Shown piece after piece: positions 32,434 to 45,818 of a stretch of DNA of 64,000 nucleotides. The notes beneath the pieces are model-generated. The model had not been told where the DNA came from. It saw only the letters and a program-made list of their open reading frames with translations, and did not search any database. The stretch is from Blumeriella jaapii (Eukaryota; Ascomycota; Leotiomycetes; Helotiales; Drepanopezizaceae). Both the position numbers and the translations under genes were made by a program. Location of the stretch: the NCBI GenBank assembly GCA_009599575.1, contig VWND01000018.1:496001-560000 (forward strand), given 5' to 3'. Numbering within the stretch: the stretch's first letter is position 1; every line of letters begins with the position of its first letter.

Positions 32434-35400
32434 GTCCGAAAAAAGCGCGCTTTCGAGCTTTTATCTATTGGTACGTCACTATCCAAATAATCGTACGAAT
32501 TCAAATCTTCGGAATATACCTTTAGCCAGTCTATAAGTTTTGCAGAAAAACCGAAAAGCTTCTTATGCGCCAAATGAAAATCGCGCACTTTTAAAAAAGC
32601 GTATATAAAGTCAGACGCGGGGTATCACGTAAGATTTTTATTTAAACCTACCCAAAAAGCTTTGTACTAAAAGGTTTTCCGCTGCATTCGACAAGCGATC
32701 AATTTTTCGACTTCGTATTTAAGTTTATCAATTATATTAATAAGTTCAAGGGCTGGGTTAACCTGACCTAAAAGCGCGTCGTCAGCTGCTTTACGCAATC
32801 GATTAGCGTAAAAAACTAGATATACGTTTATAATACTAGAAAAGTCTAGCTTAAAAACGTTATCGAAAATTTTAGCTACAACTTTGAAAAGGCCGTTTAT
32901 AGGATTATCGAGTTTGCGGAAAGGCCGGAAAGTCGGAAATAAGCGCATATCGAACCATACGTAGTCGCCAACGTTAAAATCGTTCGCGCGGCGAAATCTA
33001 TTCGCACTTCTTTTCATTTTGTCGTATACTTGTTGGAAATACGATTTAGCGAAGTTCCAGGCGTCGTAATAGCGGCGAGCGTACGCACGAGTTTCGTTTG
33101 CGTTTAGCTTATGTAAAAAATTAAAAAAAAAGGAAGTATCGAGCTTCCAGTTTCAATTAATATAAGAAGTATAACCGTATACAATTTCAAAAGGTGAAAA
33201 GCCACCTAAACTCTCGTAAGAAAAAACCATTTAAGCGAAATCTATTATTAAAAAAAATTCGTTCCAATCGTTTTGATAAAAGTTTACGAAAGGTCGAAAG
33301 CGTTTTTGCAGGTATTAGTTGTAAATTTCGGTTTAATCGTCGGTTTCAAAATAAGCGGCTATCGAAAGCTTTAATTGCGTATCGAGTATTTTGTTTAATT
33401 CAAACCAGAAGGTAAACTAATACTAAAGGCTACGATCGCTAATAATACTTTTTAAAAAGCCAAAATACTTATACACGTGGAATATATACAATTTGGCGAA
33501 GCTTCGAGCGTCGATATTCTTATAGCAGAAAATCGAAATAGCCTGCTTGAAAAAGCGATTTATTATTACGAATACGTTATCGTAACCGTATTTGTTTTTG
33601 TTAAAGCTGCAAAAGTCTATTATAACGTGTTTTCAAAAGTGGTCAGGAACAAAAAAAGGCTAAAGAAAACCGGGGCGCTTATTTTTTAAAACAAAACTTT
33701 TTCGATAAGCGTAGCAGTTACGACAGTATTGTTTTACGAAAACTGTTATACCTCGCTAATAATATTAGTCCGAAAGCAATTGTATAATTTTGCGAGCGCT
33801 AAAGTAAACGGTGGAAATCTGGTCGTGCATTTTTCGTATAAAAGCCAAACGAAGATGATCGACGTTTGGTATTATCAGGCGACCGTAATATAACAGCAGA
33901 TCGCGTTTAAATATATACGAAATATTATTAGCGTCGTTCCTTTTCGTAGCGTTTCGTACAGCTTTTTTTCGGAGGGCCATCAGGCTGTTAGCTGTGCGAT
34001 TAGCGTGGAAAAGCTGGTCAACAATACGAAATGCGAGTAAAAAATCAGCTATTTCAACGATAAAAACAACTGTTTCGAAAGCCGTAGGCGGTCGAAGTTT
34101 TTTAATCAAAAAGCGGTGATCGATCTGATCGGCTCGAAAAAGTGTTTGCAGGCGCTGAATGCGTTTAAAAAAGTTTTGGCGGTCGAATTCGCTCGTACGA
34201 CGTGTTAATGCGTTAGCTAAAAAGTTGTGTTTACTTGGTTTATACGTAATAAAAAAGTTGTAATCGGCGAGGAATTCGGCTCAGCGTATTTATCGAGCGT
34301 TTAAAAATTTGGAAGTTATAAAATATTCTAAAGCTTTATGATTAGTAATTATTTTAATCTGATAAACTGAATTAATTAATTCAGCACGAAAATTGCCTAA
34401 AGATTTTACGATTGCGAGTATTTTTTTATCGTATACGACGTAGTTTAGCTTTGCGAAAACTATGGTTTTGCTGAAATAAGCGACTGAAAGCCAATCGTCG
34501 TTATAAAATTGCGAAAGCACAAAAGCTACTACGTCGTCGGAAGCGTCAGTTTTTAATATGCAAAAAAGGTTTTGCCTATAATATTATAAAACTAGTGCAA
34601 TAGTAAAAGTTAATATAAAAAGGTCGAAATTCTCCTGATATTTAAAAGTGAAATTGAAAGAAACGTTAGCCTTGGTCAAATGGACCAAAAGCTTTGCAAT
34701 TATACCGTAGTTTCGAATGAAACGTCGGTAGAAGTTACAAAAACCAAAAAAACTTTGTATATTTTTTATAATAATAGAAGGCTTCCAATGGGCGACTACG
34801 GAGATTTTCTTTAAATTTATTTTTAAGCTTTCAGTCGAAATAATAAAGCCTAGGTAACGGGTCCGTATAACGTTGAATTCAGACTTCCGAATATCGGCCT
34901 ATAATCCAGCGTCAGCGAGCCTTTGGAACACTTTGCGAACGTATATAGCGTATTTCAAAAAATCGGACGAATAAATAAAAATATCATTCAGATATACAAT
35001 ATAAAAATCGTTTAAATAATCGAAGAAAACGTCGTTTATATAACGTTGGTAAATTGCGGATCTATTAATAAAGCCAAAAATAGCATTTTGCATTTATAAG
35101 CGCCGTAACGCGTACGAAACGTCGTTAGTTTTTTACTGGCGGGGTCTATTCGAATTTTATAAAAAGCTTAACGAATATCGAGCTTCGTAAAAATTCGCGC
35201 TTCCGAAAAACGAACAAGGGTTTTATCGATAAAAGGAAAAGGATAGCGATTTTTACGAATAATATTATTAAAAGCTCGATAATCGATACAAAAACGCAAT
35301 GAACCGTCGGATTTTTTAGCGAAAAGCATTAAAACAGCGAAAGGAACGGTAAAAAATTCGATAAAGCTTTTGTTAAAGTTATTTTGCAAATAAGTTTTAA

Positions 35401-36660
35401 TAATTTCGAGTTTCGGAATCGATATTTTGTACAAAAAAGTGTATTTTAGCTTTTTCTTATTTATAATAAGCTCGATTTTATGGTCGTAGGGCCGGTAAAA
35501 GGCTAGCTCGTTACTAGCGGCCTTAAAAAACACGTATTCGAGGTTTTTGTATTCCGAGGAAAAAGATTCGAAAAAAGGTTTATTCGAAATTAGCTCTGCT
35601 AAGCTGATTAAAAGGGTCGAAATCGATATTTTATTAATTCTGAAACGTTCGAAAAAATTATAAGATTGGGTTTTAAAAGAAATGTTATACGTAAAATCGT
35701 TTAGTATTTTGTCGATTTCGTACAGAAAGGTTGAAAACATTTCAATTGTTTTTTTTCTGGAAATCAGCTTAAAAGCGTGTGCAATAATCTGGCAGATGGA
35801 AATTGGGTTTTAAGGGATTCGTTTTCGAACTGGTCGTTTAAAAAGTTCAGGAAATGGCTTGTTTGAATTATCGATTATATTAAGCTGAAAGGCCATCGCG
35901 GCGAAGGCTTTTTTTCGGTTTTTGGTATAATTGTTTTTCGTAAAACGAAGAAGCTGTTTTGACGAAGGAAAAAAAAAAGAAAAAGAAATAATAGAAAAAG
36001 GATCGGCAGCTTGGGAAAGTGGTGTAATTTCTTATATTATTCTATTGGCGTCGCTATCGAAATTGGCACCGCGAATGAAATTCGACCTTTTCGCGCTTCG
36101 TATAACGTCGTAGGTCTGCTATAATTGATTAAGGTTTTTGTTACGTTTCACAGCGTCGTTTTAATAGCGAGATTAAATCTTTCGGAAATGCAAATAAAAG
36201 ATTTTAATACAACGAGCGTAAAAGGCTGTAGAAAGGTAAAACTTCGGCTAATAAAGCTTGCGTTTATTATAATTTAGTAAAATTTGGTATTCGGCCAGCC
36301 AAGCTTTTTCTAAAATCATATTATAATTTCCGAGGTTGGTGATTAAAAAAAAAATAAACGATTGTATTCGATTGTTAATAATAAAGTTGAAAAGCGTAAA
36401 ATGTATAATTAAATGGCTACGAGCTTCATTATACCTTTTTATAAGAAAAGGAGCCGGAAGGGATTAAATCAAAGGTTTTAAAAAAAAAAAAAAAGATTTG
36501 ATTAGCGCCGAATCGATCAACGCATAACCGTTCGCTTTAAAATCGGCGAGCGCTTTTATTTTGTACGAAAAACCATTTTTAATAAGTGTAACGGGAATTA
36601 TTAGTAAATCGCTATCAAAAAGCTTTCGAACGTCAAAATAACGCATATCGCGCAACACGC
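32424..36660 (-). pseudogene. Gypsy-1 pol remnant (PR-RT-RH-IN-chromodomain)
   Basis: From right to left: an aspartic protease region near 36560 (ADFKANGYA, where family members have ADSGANGYA); RT at 35740-34890 with FIEFFTVPFAVLMLFAKK, SLRFCIDYRAFN and the catalytic box mutated to YLNDIFIY; RNase H near 34520-34290; integrase from about 34109 with the HDQIS histidine region; the GPY/F-like module at 33017-32760 (FKVVAKI, FYANRLRKA); then a chromodomain (YEVEKLIACR, then a WVGL and YPASDF segment near 32640-32590). Open segments up to 190 codons are separated by stops that fit CAA/CAG/TGG changed by RIP. No functional product is expected. Confidence 0.93.
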
Positions 36661-38287
36661 TTAAAAAAAAGGCTTTGCTTAGGCCTGGGCGTTTTTCCGA
36701 CTGGCGGAAAAGCTTTTAATTTTTTCGTATGCGTTTTGGAAGTCGTCTGAAAGGGGGTTTTCGTTTTTACTACTATTATTAAAAAGCGAATTTTCGGCCG
36801 GTTCGATTTCGTTTATATTTACCAGCTTAGGAAAGCCTTTGGATGAAACCGAAAATCGGCCCGTAGAAAATCGTACAGATTGGCCTCGAATCTTCTGATA
36901 TGGAATAAAGAACGAGCGTTGTCGTTGGTCCGATCGAAAAGAAAAAACGCCAAGGGGGGCGTTTTGGCGTGGAGGAGGAGAAAAAACAAAGGGCTGAAAA
37001 GAAGCTTATGAAGCACTTGGACGATTTTCGTACGTACGATTTGATTCGTAGTATGCTTTGGTTAAAAACCTACCATTTTGATAAATGGTAGACTTGGTAA
37101 AGCGATTCGCGTATAAAATTCGTTTAGCCAATTAACCTTGTTTTTTTTGTCGGACGGCGGTAAGCCAATCCTTGAAGGTCGTTGTACGCGCCTATTCCAA
37201 GTGCAGCTTTTTTCGTAGACGCTTTGATATTTTGTCGCGAAGGGCGTTTCGAAGCTGTTTATCAGTTCGTATTTGGGCGTTCGCTGCGAAAGTAAAAAAT
37301 CGCAGATAAAATCGCCAAAAGTCGTCGTGCGTATTTATTACAAGCATTTTAAATTCGTTTTCCGTCTTCTAAACGTTTGAAAGGTCGGCCAGGAAATCGG
37401 CGACCTTTTTTATTAATTTTTCGGAAAATATAAAATCGGAACGATCTAAAATACGCGGGATCAGAAACTTTTTTGCTACGCTTTCGGTTTGATCGAATAT
37501 ATAATTTTTGCGAAATCGATCGTTAGCGAAATAATCGTAATAAAATTCGAAATTGTCGAAAACTTTAGTTTTCCAATAGCGTGCTTTGTAATTTTTACTA
37601 TTATTTAGCTTAAACTTAAGGTTCGGAACGCGTTTTATACGAGCTAGTCGAAAATCAATAAATAAATAGGAATTATAGCGTTTAAAAGGCGCGCTAAAGT
37701 TTTGGCCGTTAAAGGAAAATCTAAAAAAAGTTCGCGAAAAGCGTGGAAATTGATTTGCAGCGTTTATTAATTAAAATAAGACGTTGCGAAAAAAAGGAAA
37801 AGCAGCAGATTCGCGACTGGCAAAAGCACGTTCGATAGATTTTATCAAACGCTTTGATTAAAGGGTCTATCGCAATCGCATAACCTCCAGAAATTGTCGT
37901 TTACGCTTTTGCGCTTTTTTCAATTGATTTTGCAAAAGTCTTAACTGAACGCTTTTAGCGCTAGGCTGGGAAATGACAGGCGAAATGGTTGGCGCTCTGC
38001 TTTTTCCTTTGTTTTTTTTTCCTCGGGAAAAAAATTGTTTTTCAGAAGAAAAAGCTTTTAGGAAAGGTTGCTTTTTTACTGATTGAAAAAAAAAGGAAAA
38101 TTAAAATGTAATAGCAGAAGCTGAAAAGCTTTGCTAAAGGAGAAATCGTTGAACAAAAGCCATTTTTCGCGAAATGCGGAAATAAGCCTTTTTACGACCG
38201 GTCGATCATTTTGGTATAACCCGTAAGAAATTCGAAAAAAAAAAATAGTTTACGCCGTCGCCAGCGTAGAAAAAGAATTGTTAATAA
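36661..38287 (-). pseudogene. Gypsy-1 gag region remnant
   Basis: This lies between the 5' LTR (ending at 38288) and the protease region. Very AT-rich and stop-filled; no intact domain is readable. Assigned to gag by position only. Confidence 0.6.
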
Positions 38288-38469
38288 TATAACGATTTAA
38301 TTAGTCGAAAGGCTGGGAGATCAATCAACTGGTCGCCGTGTTCATATAATATAAAACGAGCCTTTGGTTTTGTAACAAAAATATTCACTTAAAATTAACA
38401 ATTGCAAAAAGCAGAGGTTGCTAAAAGAAAAAAGCCTTATATACATAATAGTTTTCACAATTGATAGGG
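38288..38469 (-). repeat. Gypsy-1 5' LTR, first segment on + coordinates
   Basis: 182 bp of the 294-bp LTR, matching 32130-32311. It stops at TAGGG (38465-38469), the target duplicated by Gypsy-2. The remainder is at 45819-45930. Confidence 0.95.
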
Positions 38470-38882
38470 TGTAAGGATTGAAAGGCAGGGAAACACTAGT
38501 TCAGACAATAGAGCTCAGACAAGGTTGGGTTAATAGTCAGACTGATTTCTACCTTCTACATTTCTAGTAGAAGGCGTGTATAAGTACAAAAGGAGAGGTG
38601 GAGCCCTCGAGAAGAATATTTCCCAGGAAACCAGGCGAACCCCATTTAGTATGCTTTTCAGCCCCTATTCCGACCTTTTTTTAATCCTTTTTAATATAAC
38701 CTTAATAATTGGTTTTTTAGCAATTACTTCCATAAAATGTTTTATTTAAATATTATTTTCAACCCTTATAATACTATCCGGCCCCTACGGTTTATCCGCA
38801 GAAAATGCTATTCGAAGATTGGTAAAAAGCAAAGGATTTTAGCGGATCATCTGACTTATACACGTGATATTGGTTCCTGATA
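38470..38882 (-). repeat. Gypsy-2 3' LTR (413 bp)
   Basis: Same length as the right LTR. The first 200 bp on this side (outer edge) are little mutated, the inner half is more AT-rich; the right LTR shows the reverse. Comparison shows transitions only in the parts I checked. Confidence 0.95.
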
Positions 38883-38897
38883 TTACCCCTCTTTTTA
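38883..38897 (-). other. Gypsy-2 polypurine tract
   Basis: Minus strand AAAAAGAGGGGTAA abuts the 3' LTR start, confirming the minus orientation. Confidence 0.75.
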
Positions 38898-39218
38898 AGC
38901 TTTTGGTTCCCAAAAGCGATTGATTTCTTTGTGCGTATAGCGTGCGTTACGCTTTCGAAATAACGTGCGGTTTTTTCCGCTTTCGGTTGTAAATTATAAC
39001 TGTTTTTTTCGCTTTTGGTCGTGAATTATAGCTATTCTACTATTCTGTTTTTTTTGTTTTCGGTAGCGTTCGTATTTTCGTTAAAAGGGCCTTTTTTCTT
39101 AAAATGGCCGCTATTTTTCTGCTTAACTTTTTTTTCTTTTTTTTTATTTTTATTTTCTTATTAGCTCTTTTCTATTTTAATCAACTGCTTTTCGCCGCGT
39201 TCGCCGCGAACTCTTAAA

Positions 39219-39812
39219 ATGCTTTTGATTTCTATCTGCTTTCGGTGCGCCCGCCTGATTTCACGCGAAAGTATTATAACGGACTTTTTACCTTTTTACG
39301 TTTTCGAGCTTTCTAGCGTAAAATGCAACCGCTGCAAAACTTCGCATATTCAATGCTTTTTTATAAATCCTCTAAACTTTTATTCGAACTCGCTTTTAAC
39401 TAGCTATAAGTTTTTGCCGTACGCGCTACCGAGGCGCAAATCCTTTTCGCGGGCTTTAACGATTTTATAAATCGTTTCGATGCTGCTACCGCCGCTGCCG
39501 CCTTTTTTTTTTTTTGCTGCCGAAGCCAAAGCTTTTACTAAAACCTTTATCGATCTTATTATCTACGACGCTTATATAAATCGTTTAAAAAAAAATAACG
39601 CTTCGGCTTTTATAATAATCGAAAATCGTGCGAATCGCGCCGCGGCTCGAGCTGCCGCTGCTGCTGCTGCGCCCGTTCCTGCCGGTTTAGCGGCTGCTGC
39701 TGTTTTAAAAGCTTTGGCTGCGCCGGCCCCCCTATCTAACGACGCTAATATAAAACGTATCCTCCGACGTTTCGAAAACGTCGCTCGGATCCATTTTAAT
39801 CAATTAGATTAA
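39219..39812 (+). CDS. antisense Cys-motif ORF inside Gypsy-2 (one stop)
   Basis: On the strand opposite to pol, between the chromodomain and the 3' LTR, a frame from ATG 39219 runs 83 codons to one TAA and continues in the same frame to 39812 (about 197 codons in all). The TAA fits a RIP-changed CAA. Residues show C-x2-C (CFRCAR) and C-x2-C-x5-C (CNRCKTSHIQC), then a Pro/Phe stretch and an Ala-rich region (NRAAARAAAAAAA) followed by a charged C-terminus (IKRILRRFENVARIHFNQLD). In AT-rich RIP sequence such openness is unusual. It resembles the additional antisense ORFs known from some plant Ty3/gypsy elements only by position. Function unknown; here it is probably a dead copy. Confidence 0.5.
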
Positions 39813-40019
39813 ATTCTAGATTTCCATAAGCATATCGTGGTTGCAATTCAGAATTCGACTACGGCTATCGTAAAAGCTTTGACTGGAATAAGTCGAATAT
39901 TTTGCGAATTCGTTTAATATTAATTCTTTTTAGCCTGCCGCTGCTTCTGAATCTAGAAAAAAATAGCGATAACGATAAGAAAAGGAATAACGATGAAAAT
40001 AAATTGGCTTAGCGGCGGT

Positions 40020-43000
40020 TTTAGGATTTTCTAAATGTTTTTGTTTTTTTTTCCTTGCCTCTGCGGCGCGCATTCGTTATTGCTCCGTTGCTATTATTTG
40101 TCGTATTTTTTAAGTATTTTTTTACAATCTTTTTTGCGTTCGTAAAATAGTTTTTTGGCTTTTAGAAGTCTTCGTTTGGTAAATAGCTTTTTTATCGCAC
40201 CAAATAATATCGGCCCTTTTTTGTATTTTTATAAGCTTGTATTAATTTAATCTTGTATTTTTCGGGTTTTTAAAGTTTTATTATATTATTTTTCGGCTCG
40301 GTATCGTTCCGACCCTGCCAAAATTCTAGTAGGAAAACGTAGAAAGTATCGTAAATACGATATTAAAAAAAAAGCTCGAATTGGTAAGCTTGGCCGTGCT
40401 CGTATATAACTCGCTTGATTTTGAAAGGCCTTAGATATTTATTTGAAAGCTTTCGAAAAGATCGCAGCTATCGAAGGTTTTTGGTCGACAATAATATTTT
40501 ATCGCTTATTTGAAATCTAGTTTTTTTGTGTTTAGCGTCGTAAAACCTTTTATAATTCGCGTTGGCTTTTTTTAGCTTTCTACTGAATACTTTTTTTTTT
40601 TCTTGTAATATTTTAACTCGTTTTTTCGCTGACGGTACTCTTTTTCTACGACGTCGCTCTCGACGTTGCTGCTAAGTTCTGGATGAAAGCCGTACAGTAT
40701 GCGAAAAGGGGTAAAACCCGTAAAGGCGTATATCGAATTGTTATACGTAAATTCGGCTAAGGCAAGCTTCGTAACTTAATCGTTTTATCGATAATCGCAA
40801 TACGTGCGAAAATAAAATTTTAAAACTTAATTTTAACGTTCCGTTTGGCTATCGGTTTGAAAATGGAAAGCGATGCTTAATCGACGTCGTATTTATAAAT
40901 GGAATATTACTGAAAACCAGAATTTACTAATAAAAACTAACCTTTTGTTTGTAATAATCCTTTTAAAGCAGCCAAAATCTTTGTAAACGTATTATATAAA
41001 TATCTTAGCCAAATCTGGGGCTAAAATCGTTTTTTATGTCGGTATATATTTCGACAGTTTTATATATCGGTTTATTATAACGAATATAGAATCGTAAATA
41101 CAACTTCGTCTTTTGCTAGAAAATAGACCCGTAATAAAATTTATAATTATCTTTTTCCAAGATTTCGTAAGAATCGAAAAAGAAGCTAATTCGCTATAGG
41201 GTCGGTGCTTTCTAGGCTTGCCTTTTTGGCACTTTTTATACGTATTAATATAACGCTTTACGTCGCCTCGTAAGCCAGGCCAGAAATATTTTTTTTCGAC
41301 CAGTTCTAACGTTCGCCGAAAGTTTTAATGGCCGGCGGTCGGGTCGTCGTAATTAATTTTTAATATTTCGCTTTTAATAGCGCTTTTATTCGGAATATAC
41401 GCACGTTTTTTATAACGTAATAATCTATTTTGGCCTATACGCCAATATTTTTCGAACCCGGCTCGACTGCTTTGCGAGGCCGATTCGTACGTTTTTTGTA
41501 ATACAAAAAAATCAGATTTTTGCAACTTAAGGATAGTTTTGTAAATCGGTTCTGCTAGTTCGTTATTAGCCGTTTCGGATTGTAATAACACAGCGGCTAC
41601 GCTCCGTGGTATATATTATTTGCAACCAGTAATACTAGCAAAAGATAGTTCGGCGAAAAAGCCTTTTATTTGGCTCCTTTCCGCTTGCTTTCTACCTTCT
41701 GATCCCGTTAATAAAAACTTCGAATATTCATCGGCGCGAAGTGGTTTATGCTCCGATTTTAGACGTGTTTTTATTGCGAAAAACACTCTAGAATTTCTTA
41801 AATAAGCTAATCTTAGCTTACGATGCAGCGTAAACAATTGCTCGTTATTTTTTTTTAAATTTTTTTTTAAATCTGGCCGGCGGGAAAAACCATCCGCCGG
41901 ATTAAAAACTCCTGTTTTATATTCGATTGCAAAATCGTATTCAGCTAGTTCGTCGGCCCATTTCGCTTGGCGTCCGTTTAAACGTTTTTTCGTAAAAAAG
42001 TATTTCAGATTATAATAATTTGTTCGCATAATAATAACGTCGGAAGCGCTACGTAAATATTGGCTTTATTATCTGAAAGCGTAAATTATAGCTATTAGCT
42101 CAGCGTCGTAAATCTCGTATTTTTGTTTTATAAAAAAAAGCTTTTTCGAATAATATGCGATAAAATGCTAACGTGCCTCCGCATTTTTCCCGAACAATTG
42201 AAATAATATTCCGTTTATAACGAATTTCGAAGCGTTTGTTTCGATTTGGATTTTTAATCGAAGATCGAAATGGCGTAAAATCGGTACTTAGCAAAACTTT
42301 TTTTTTAAAAGTAAAAAGACGAGCTTCGCTTCGAATAGGAAACGAAAAGGGTCCGATATTTTCTTTCGTTGCATTTTTTTTAAAAAATCTGTAATAGATC
42401 GGTAAAGCTTAGCGTAGTTTTTAATAAAACGTTTATAAAAGTTGGTGAAACCCAAAAACATTTGAATATCTCGCCACGTAGTAAAAAATAGCTATTTCCG
42501 AATACTATTTACTTTTTCTGGGTCTATCTTAATTCCCGTAGAAGTAACGACGAAGCCTAGAAACTCAATCGTATTCGTATCGAAAGCATATTTTTTCAGA
42601 TTTCCGTAAAGTTTATTAATACGGAGTTTTTCGAAAACTTTTTTTACCGCGTTTGTGTAATCGTCGGAGTTTTCGAAAAATATTAAAATATCGTCGAAGT
42701 AAATTATATACGTAATATTTATTAAACCGATTAAAGCTTAATTAATATACGCTTAGAAGGTTGCTGGTGCGTTCGAAAGGCCGAAAAATAATACGCAGTA
42801 TTCGAAGTGTCCGTAACGAATGCGAAACGCAGTTTTTTATTTATTTCCTTTTTTTATTCGAAAACGGTGGTACGCTCAAATAAGATTTAGCTTGGTGAAT
42901 ATTTTAGCTTTTTTTAAACGATCTAAAGTTTCGCTTATAAAAAGTAAAAAAATTCGATTTTTAACCGTAATTGCGTTTAGACTTTTATAATCGACGCATA

Positions 43001-43850
43001 ATCGTAAACTTTCGTTTTTTTTCGATATAAATATTACCGGTGCGCCGGCAGGGCTAGTAAACCTTTTTATCCAGCTTTTTTCTAAGCTCGAATCGAAATA
43101 TTCGTGTAATTCGGTAAGTTCAGATTCCGATAAAAAATAAACTGGTCTCTAAAAAAGGTCTTTCCCTTCCGCGAAGTTTATTCGATGTTCCATAAAATGG
43201 TAAAAAGCTAAAGTAACCGCGGCGGTATCGTCGAATACGTCGGCGTAGTCGTCGTATTTGGAAGATAATTAATGCTGTTTTTCAGTAGCTTTTTTCAAAA
43301 CGATACAAAACGCTTGTTTCCTTTTGGATTCCTTTTTGAAACGTTTGATTGTAACGAAATTAAACTGTAAGCGTTCGATTGAATATCGCCACGATTTAGC
43401 TCGAAAGCTTATAGCAAGGTCGATATTTCGCAACCAAAAGAATCTTAGGATAAATAAAACCCCTAGGATATTTATATCGCAAGCTACGAAATCGCTTTGT
43501 ATTTTTTTAATTATTTCATAATTATTAATGGCGCGAATAAATTGCGTATGCGTGTCGTAAATAATTATTTCTTTTTTTTTAATCGTAAATAAATTAATAC
43601 GTTTTTGAATTGGTTTTTATTTATATTTAATTAATAACTTTTGAATTACGCAGTTTTTTTCCGCGCCGCAGTCGATAAGAATTCGTTTCGTACGAATTTC
43701 GCTTTTGGCTTTTTTAATTTCGATTGAAATTATTATTTTCTGCCTTTTTTCTTCGTTCGATTTTGTTGGCAGCGACGAAATTAAAATCGAGCGGAAGTTT
43801 TTTCCGAATTTTTAAATTTGTTAGCTTCGGAACAGTTTGGAGCTATATAT
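40020..43850 (-). pseudogene. Gypsy-2 pol remnant (PR-RT-RH-IN-chromodomain)
   Basis: From right to left: protease near 43690 (ILIDCGAEKN, family DSGA); RT around 43100-42400 with the intact-looking box YFDDILIF near 42700; RNase H at 42110-41800 (YYNLKYF, KRLNGRQAKWADELAEYDFAIEYKTGVFNPADGFSRRPD); the integrase zinc-binding and core region 41600-40500; the GPF module near 40390; and a chromodomain at about 40270-40060 (YKIKLIQAYKNTKKGRYYLVR). Stops and AT-rich decay interrupt it throughout. The RNase H segment is one of the longest preserved pieces. Confidence 0.92.
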
Positions 43851-45260
43851 TCTTTTTTGTTGCATTTATAATATTCGACTTTTAGACAATTGGCCATGCG
43901 GTGCCCTTCCTTTTGGCAGCGACTGCATTTCGAAAAGTAAAAGAAGTCGTTAGAAGTTCTAGGATTTCAAAGGATTTTGTTAAAATTGTCGTTTTTTCGC
44001 TTTCGTTTTTTTTTTTATAACGTATTTTCGAATCGAAAACGGTATATATCTGTTCTAGCTTTTGGGCTTTAATCGTAAATATAAGTCTTTTCCTTTTTTT
44101 TTTTTTTTGCGTTCGTTTCGTCGTTTATTATTTTTCGTTTCGTCGTTAATAATTTTATTAGCATTTTCGATACGACGAGCGATTAATACTAATTTTTCGT
44201 ACGAGCTTATAATTGCAATATTGCTTCGTTTAATAATTTCTTTTCGAAAAGTAGGTCGGAGTTTTGCGAAAAGCATTTTTTTTTTAATCGCATTATTTGT
44301 TATTTGCAACTGCTGTTCGAAGTTATTTAAATAAGCAACGAAATCGTTAATTAATTTATGCTTTTTTTGCTTCGCTTTATCGTATAAATTCGAAGCCGCG
44401 ATTTTTCGATTTTCCGCATTTATCAGAAAGTCCAATATCTATTTTTTGAAATCGTTTTATATGGTTCGAATATTCGTAAAACGTCGTTCGTATTCGGTTT
44501 ATCTTTTTTCCATTTTATCGTCGAAAGCTAGAATACAGGCGTTAATTTTCTTTTAATTAATACAAAATGTTATTTTTTTATCCTGGCGGAAACTTCGTTC
44601 TATACGCCGAATAAAAAATTAAGCTTTTTCAGTATTTTTTCTTCGATATATTAGAAAATCTTTTATTTTTAATACTTTTCGGCTCGAATTCGCTGTGTTT
44701 CCTATAAAAGGTATAATATACTTAAAAAAAATGCTAGGTCGTTTTTAATAAGTATTATTATCGTAATGTTTCGAAAATATCTTATAATAATCGCCGGCTT
44801 GGGTTATTTTTTGTTTTTTTTCAATTGGAGCGGTATTAAAAAATATAAAAACCTTTTTTTCGATATTCTCGAAAGCGTTAAATTCTCGTTGAAATTGTTT
44901 AATTTTTTTTCGGAATTCGTTTCGGCGTTTTAAAGTTTTTTCGAGTCTTTTAACTGTTTCGTAGACTTTTTTCTCAGTTTTTTTCTGCTCCATTTTAGCT
45001 CGTATTTCTTTTATTTTTCTACGTTTATCGTTTTCTTTTTGTTCGGCGCGGATTCGTTTATTAGTCAAATAAATCAGGGTCTCGATGAAAAGTCCTCCCG
45101 AATCGCCTTGAGCGTGGCTTTTTTTAATGATTTCTTCGATAAAAAAAATTAGGAAATCGTCGCGCCCTGGTGATAGAATGTTTTCGGCCCTTGATAAAAC
45201 TGGTGACGTCAAAGGAAACGATGATACGGGGTCTTCCTGAGCAGCCGAAAATGCTGAGTC
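43851..45260 (-). pseudogene. Gypsy-2 gag remnant with CCHC knuckles
   Basis: Open pieces at 45212-44745 (155 codons, long Lys/Glu coiled-coil stretch) and 44435-44055 (126 codons with DFVAYLNNFEQQLQI, capsid-like). Near 43930 a zinc knuckle CSRCQKEGHRMANC (C-x2-C-x4-H-x4-C) is followed by a second, damaged one. This is the nucleocapsid order expected for Ty3/gypsy gag. Confidence 0.85.
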
Positions 45261-45400
45261 TTTTTAAATAGCCGGAAATGCTTGTTTTCTGCGAATGCGA
45301 AAAGCCATAATATCGATAATAACGATATAAATGTAATAGTATAATAGAAAATTGTTTTAATAATATCGAATTGCCGTTCCGGTAAATAAAAAAATCAAAA

Positions 45401-45813
45401 TATAAAAATTAAAAAGCAGGAAAACATTAATTCAGATAATAAAGCTCAAACAAAATTAGATTGATAATCAAACTGATCTTTACCTTTTATATTTCTAGTA
45501 AAAAGCGTGTATAAATACAAAAGGAAAGGTGGAGCCCTCGAAAAAAGTATTTCCCAGGAAACCAGGCGAATCCCATTTAGTATGCTCTCCAGCCTCCATT
45601 CCGACCTCTTTTCAATCCTTCTTAATATAACCCTAATAACTGGTTCCTTAGCAATCACTCTTATAAAATGTTTTACCTAAATGTTATCTCCAGCCCCTAT
45701 AGTATTATCCGGCCCCCACGGCCTATCCGCAGAAAGTGCTATTCGAGGGTTGGTAGGAGGCAGAGGGTCTTGGCGGATCACCTGACTCATACACGTGATG
45801 TTGGTTCCTGACA
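45401..45813 (-). repeat. Gypsy-2 5' LTR (413 bp)
   Basis: Pairs with 38470-38882 at equal length. The outer part from about 45540 is GC-normal, the inner part AT-rich. Confidence 0.95.
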
Positions 45814-45818
45814 TAGGG

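Larger units (their letters stand above)
38470..45813 (-). mobile_element. Gypsy-2: RIP-mutated chromodomain Ty3/gypsy retrotransposon
   Basis: A 7.3-kb element with two 413-bp LTRs, ends TG...CA, and the duplication TAGGG at 38465-38469 and 45814-45818. It lies inside the right LTR of Gypsy-1, so it inserted later. Minus-strand order is gag, two CCHC knuckles, protease, RT, RNase H, integrase, chromodomain, followed by a non-coding (in this strand) region before the 3' LTR that carries the antisense frame listed separately. Confidence 0.96.
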
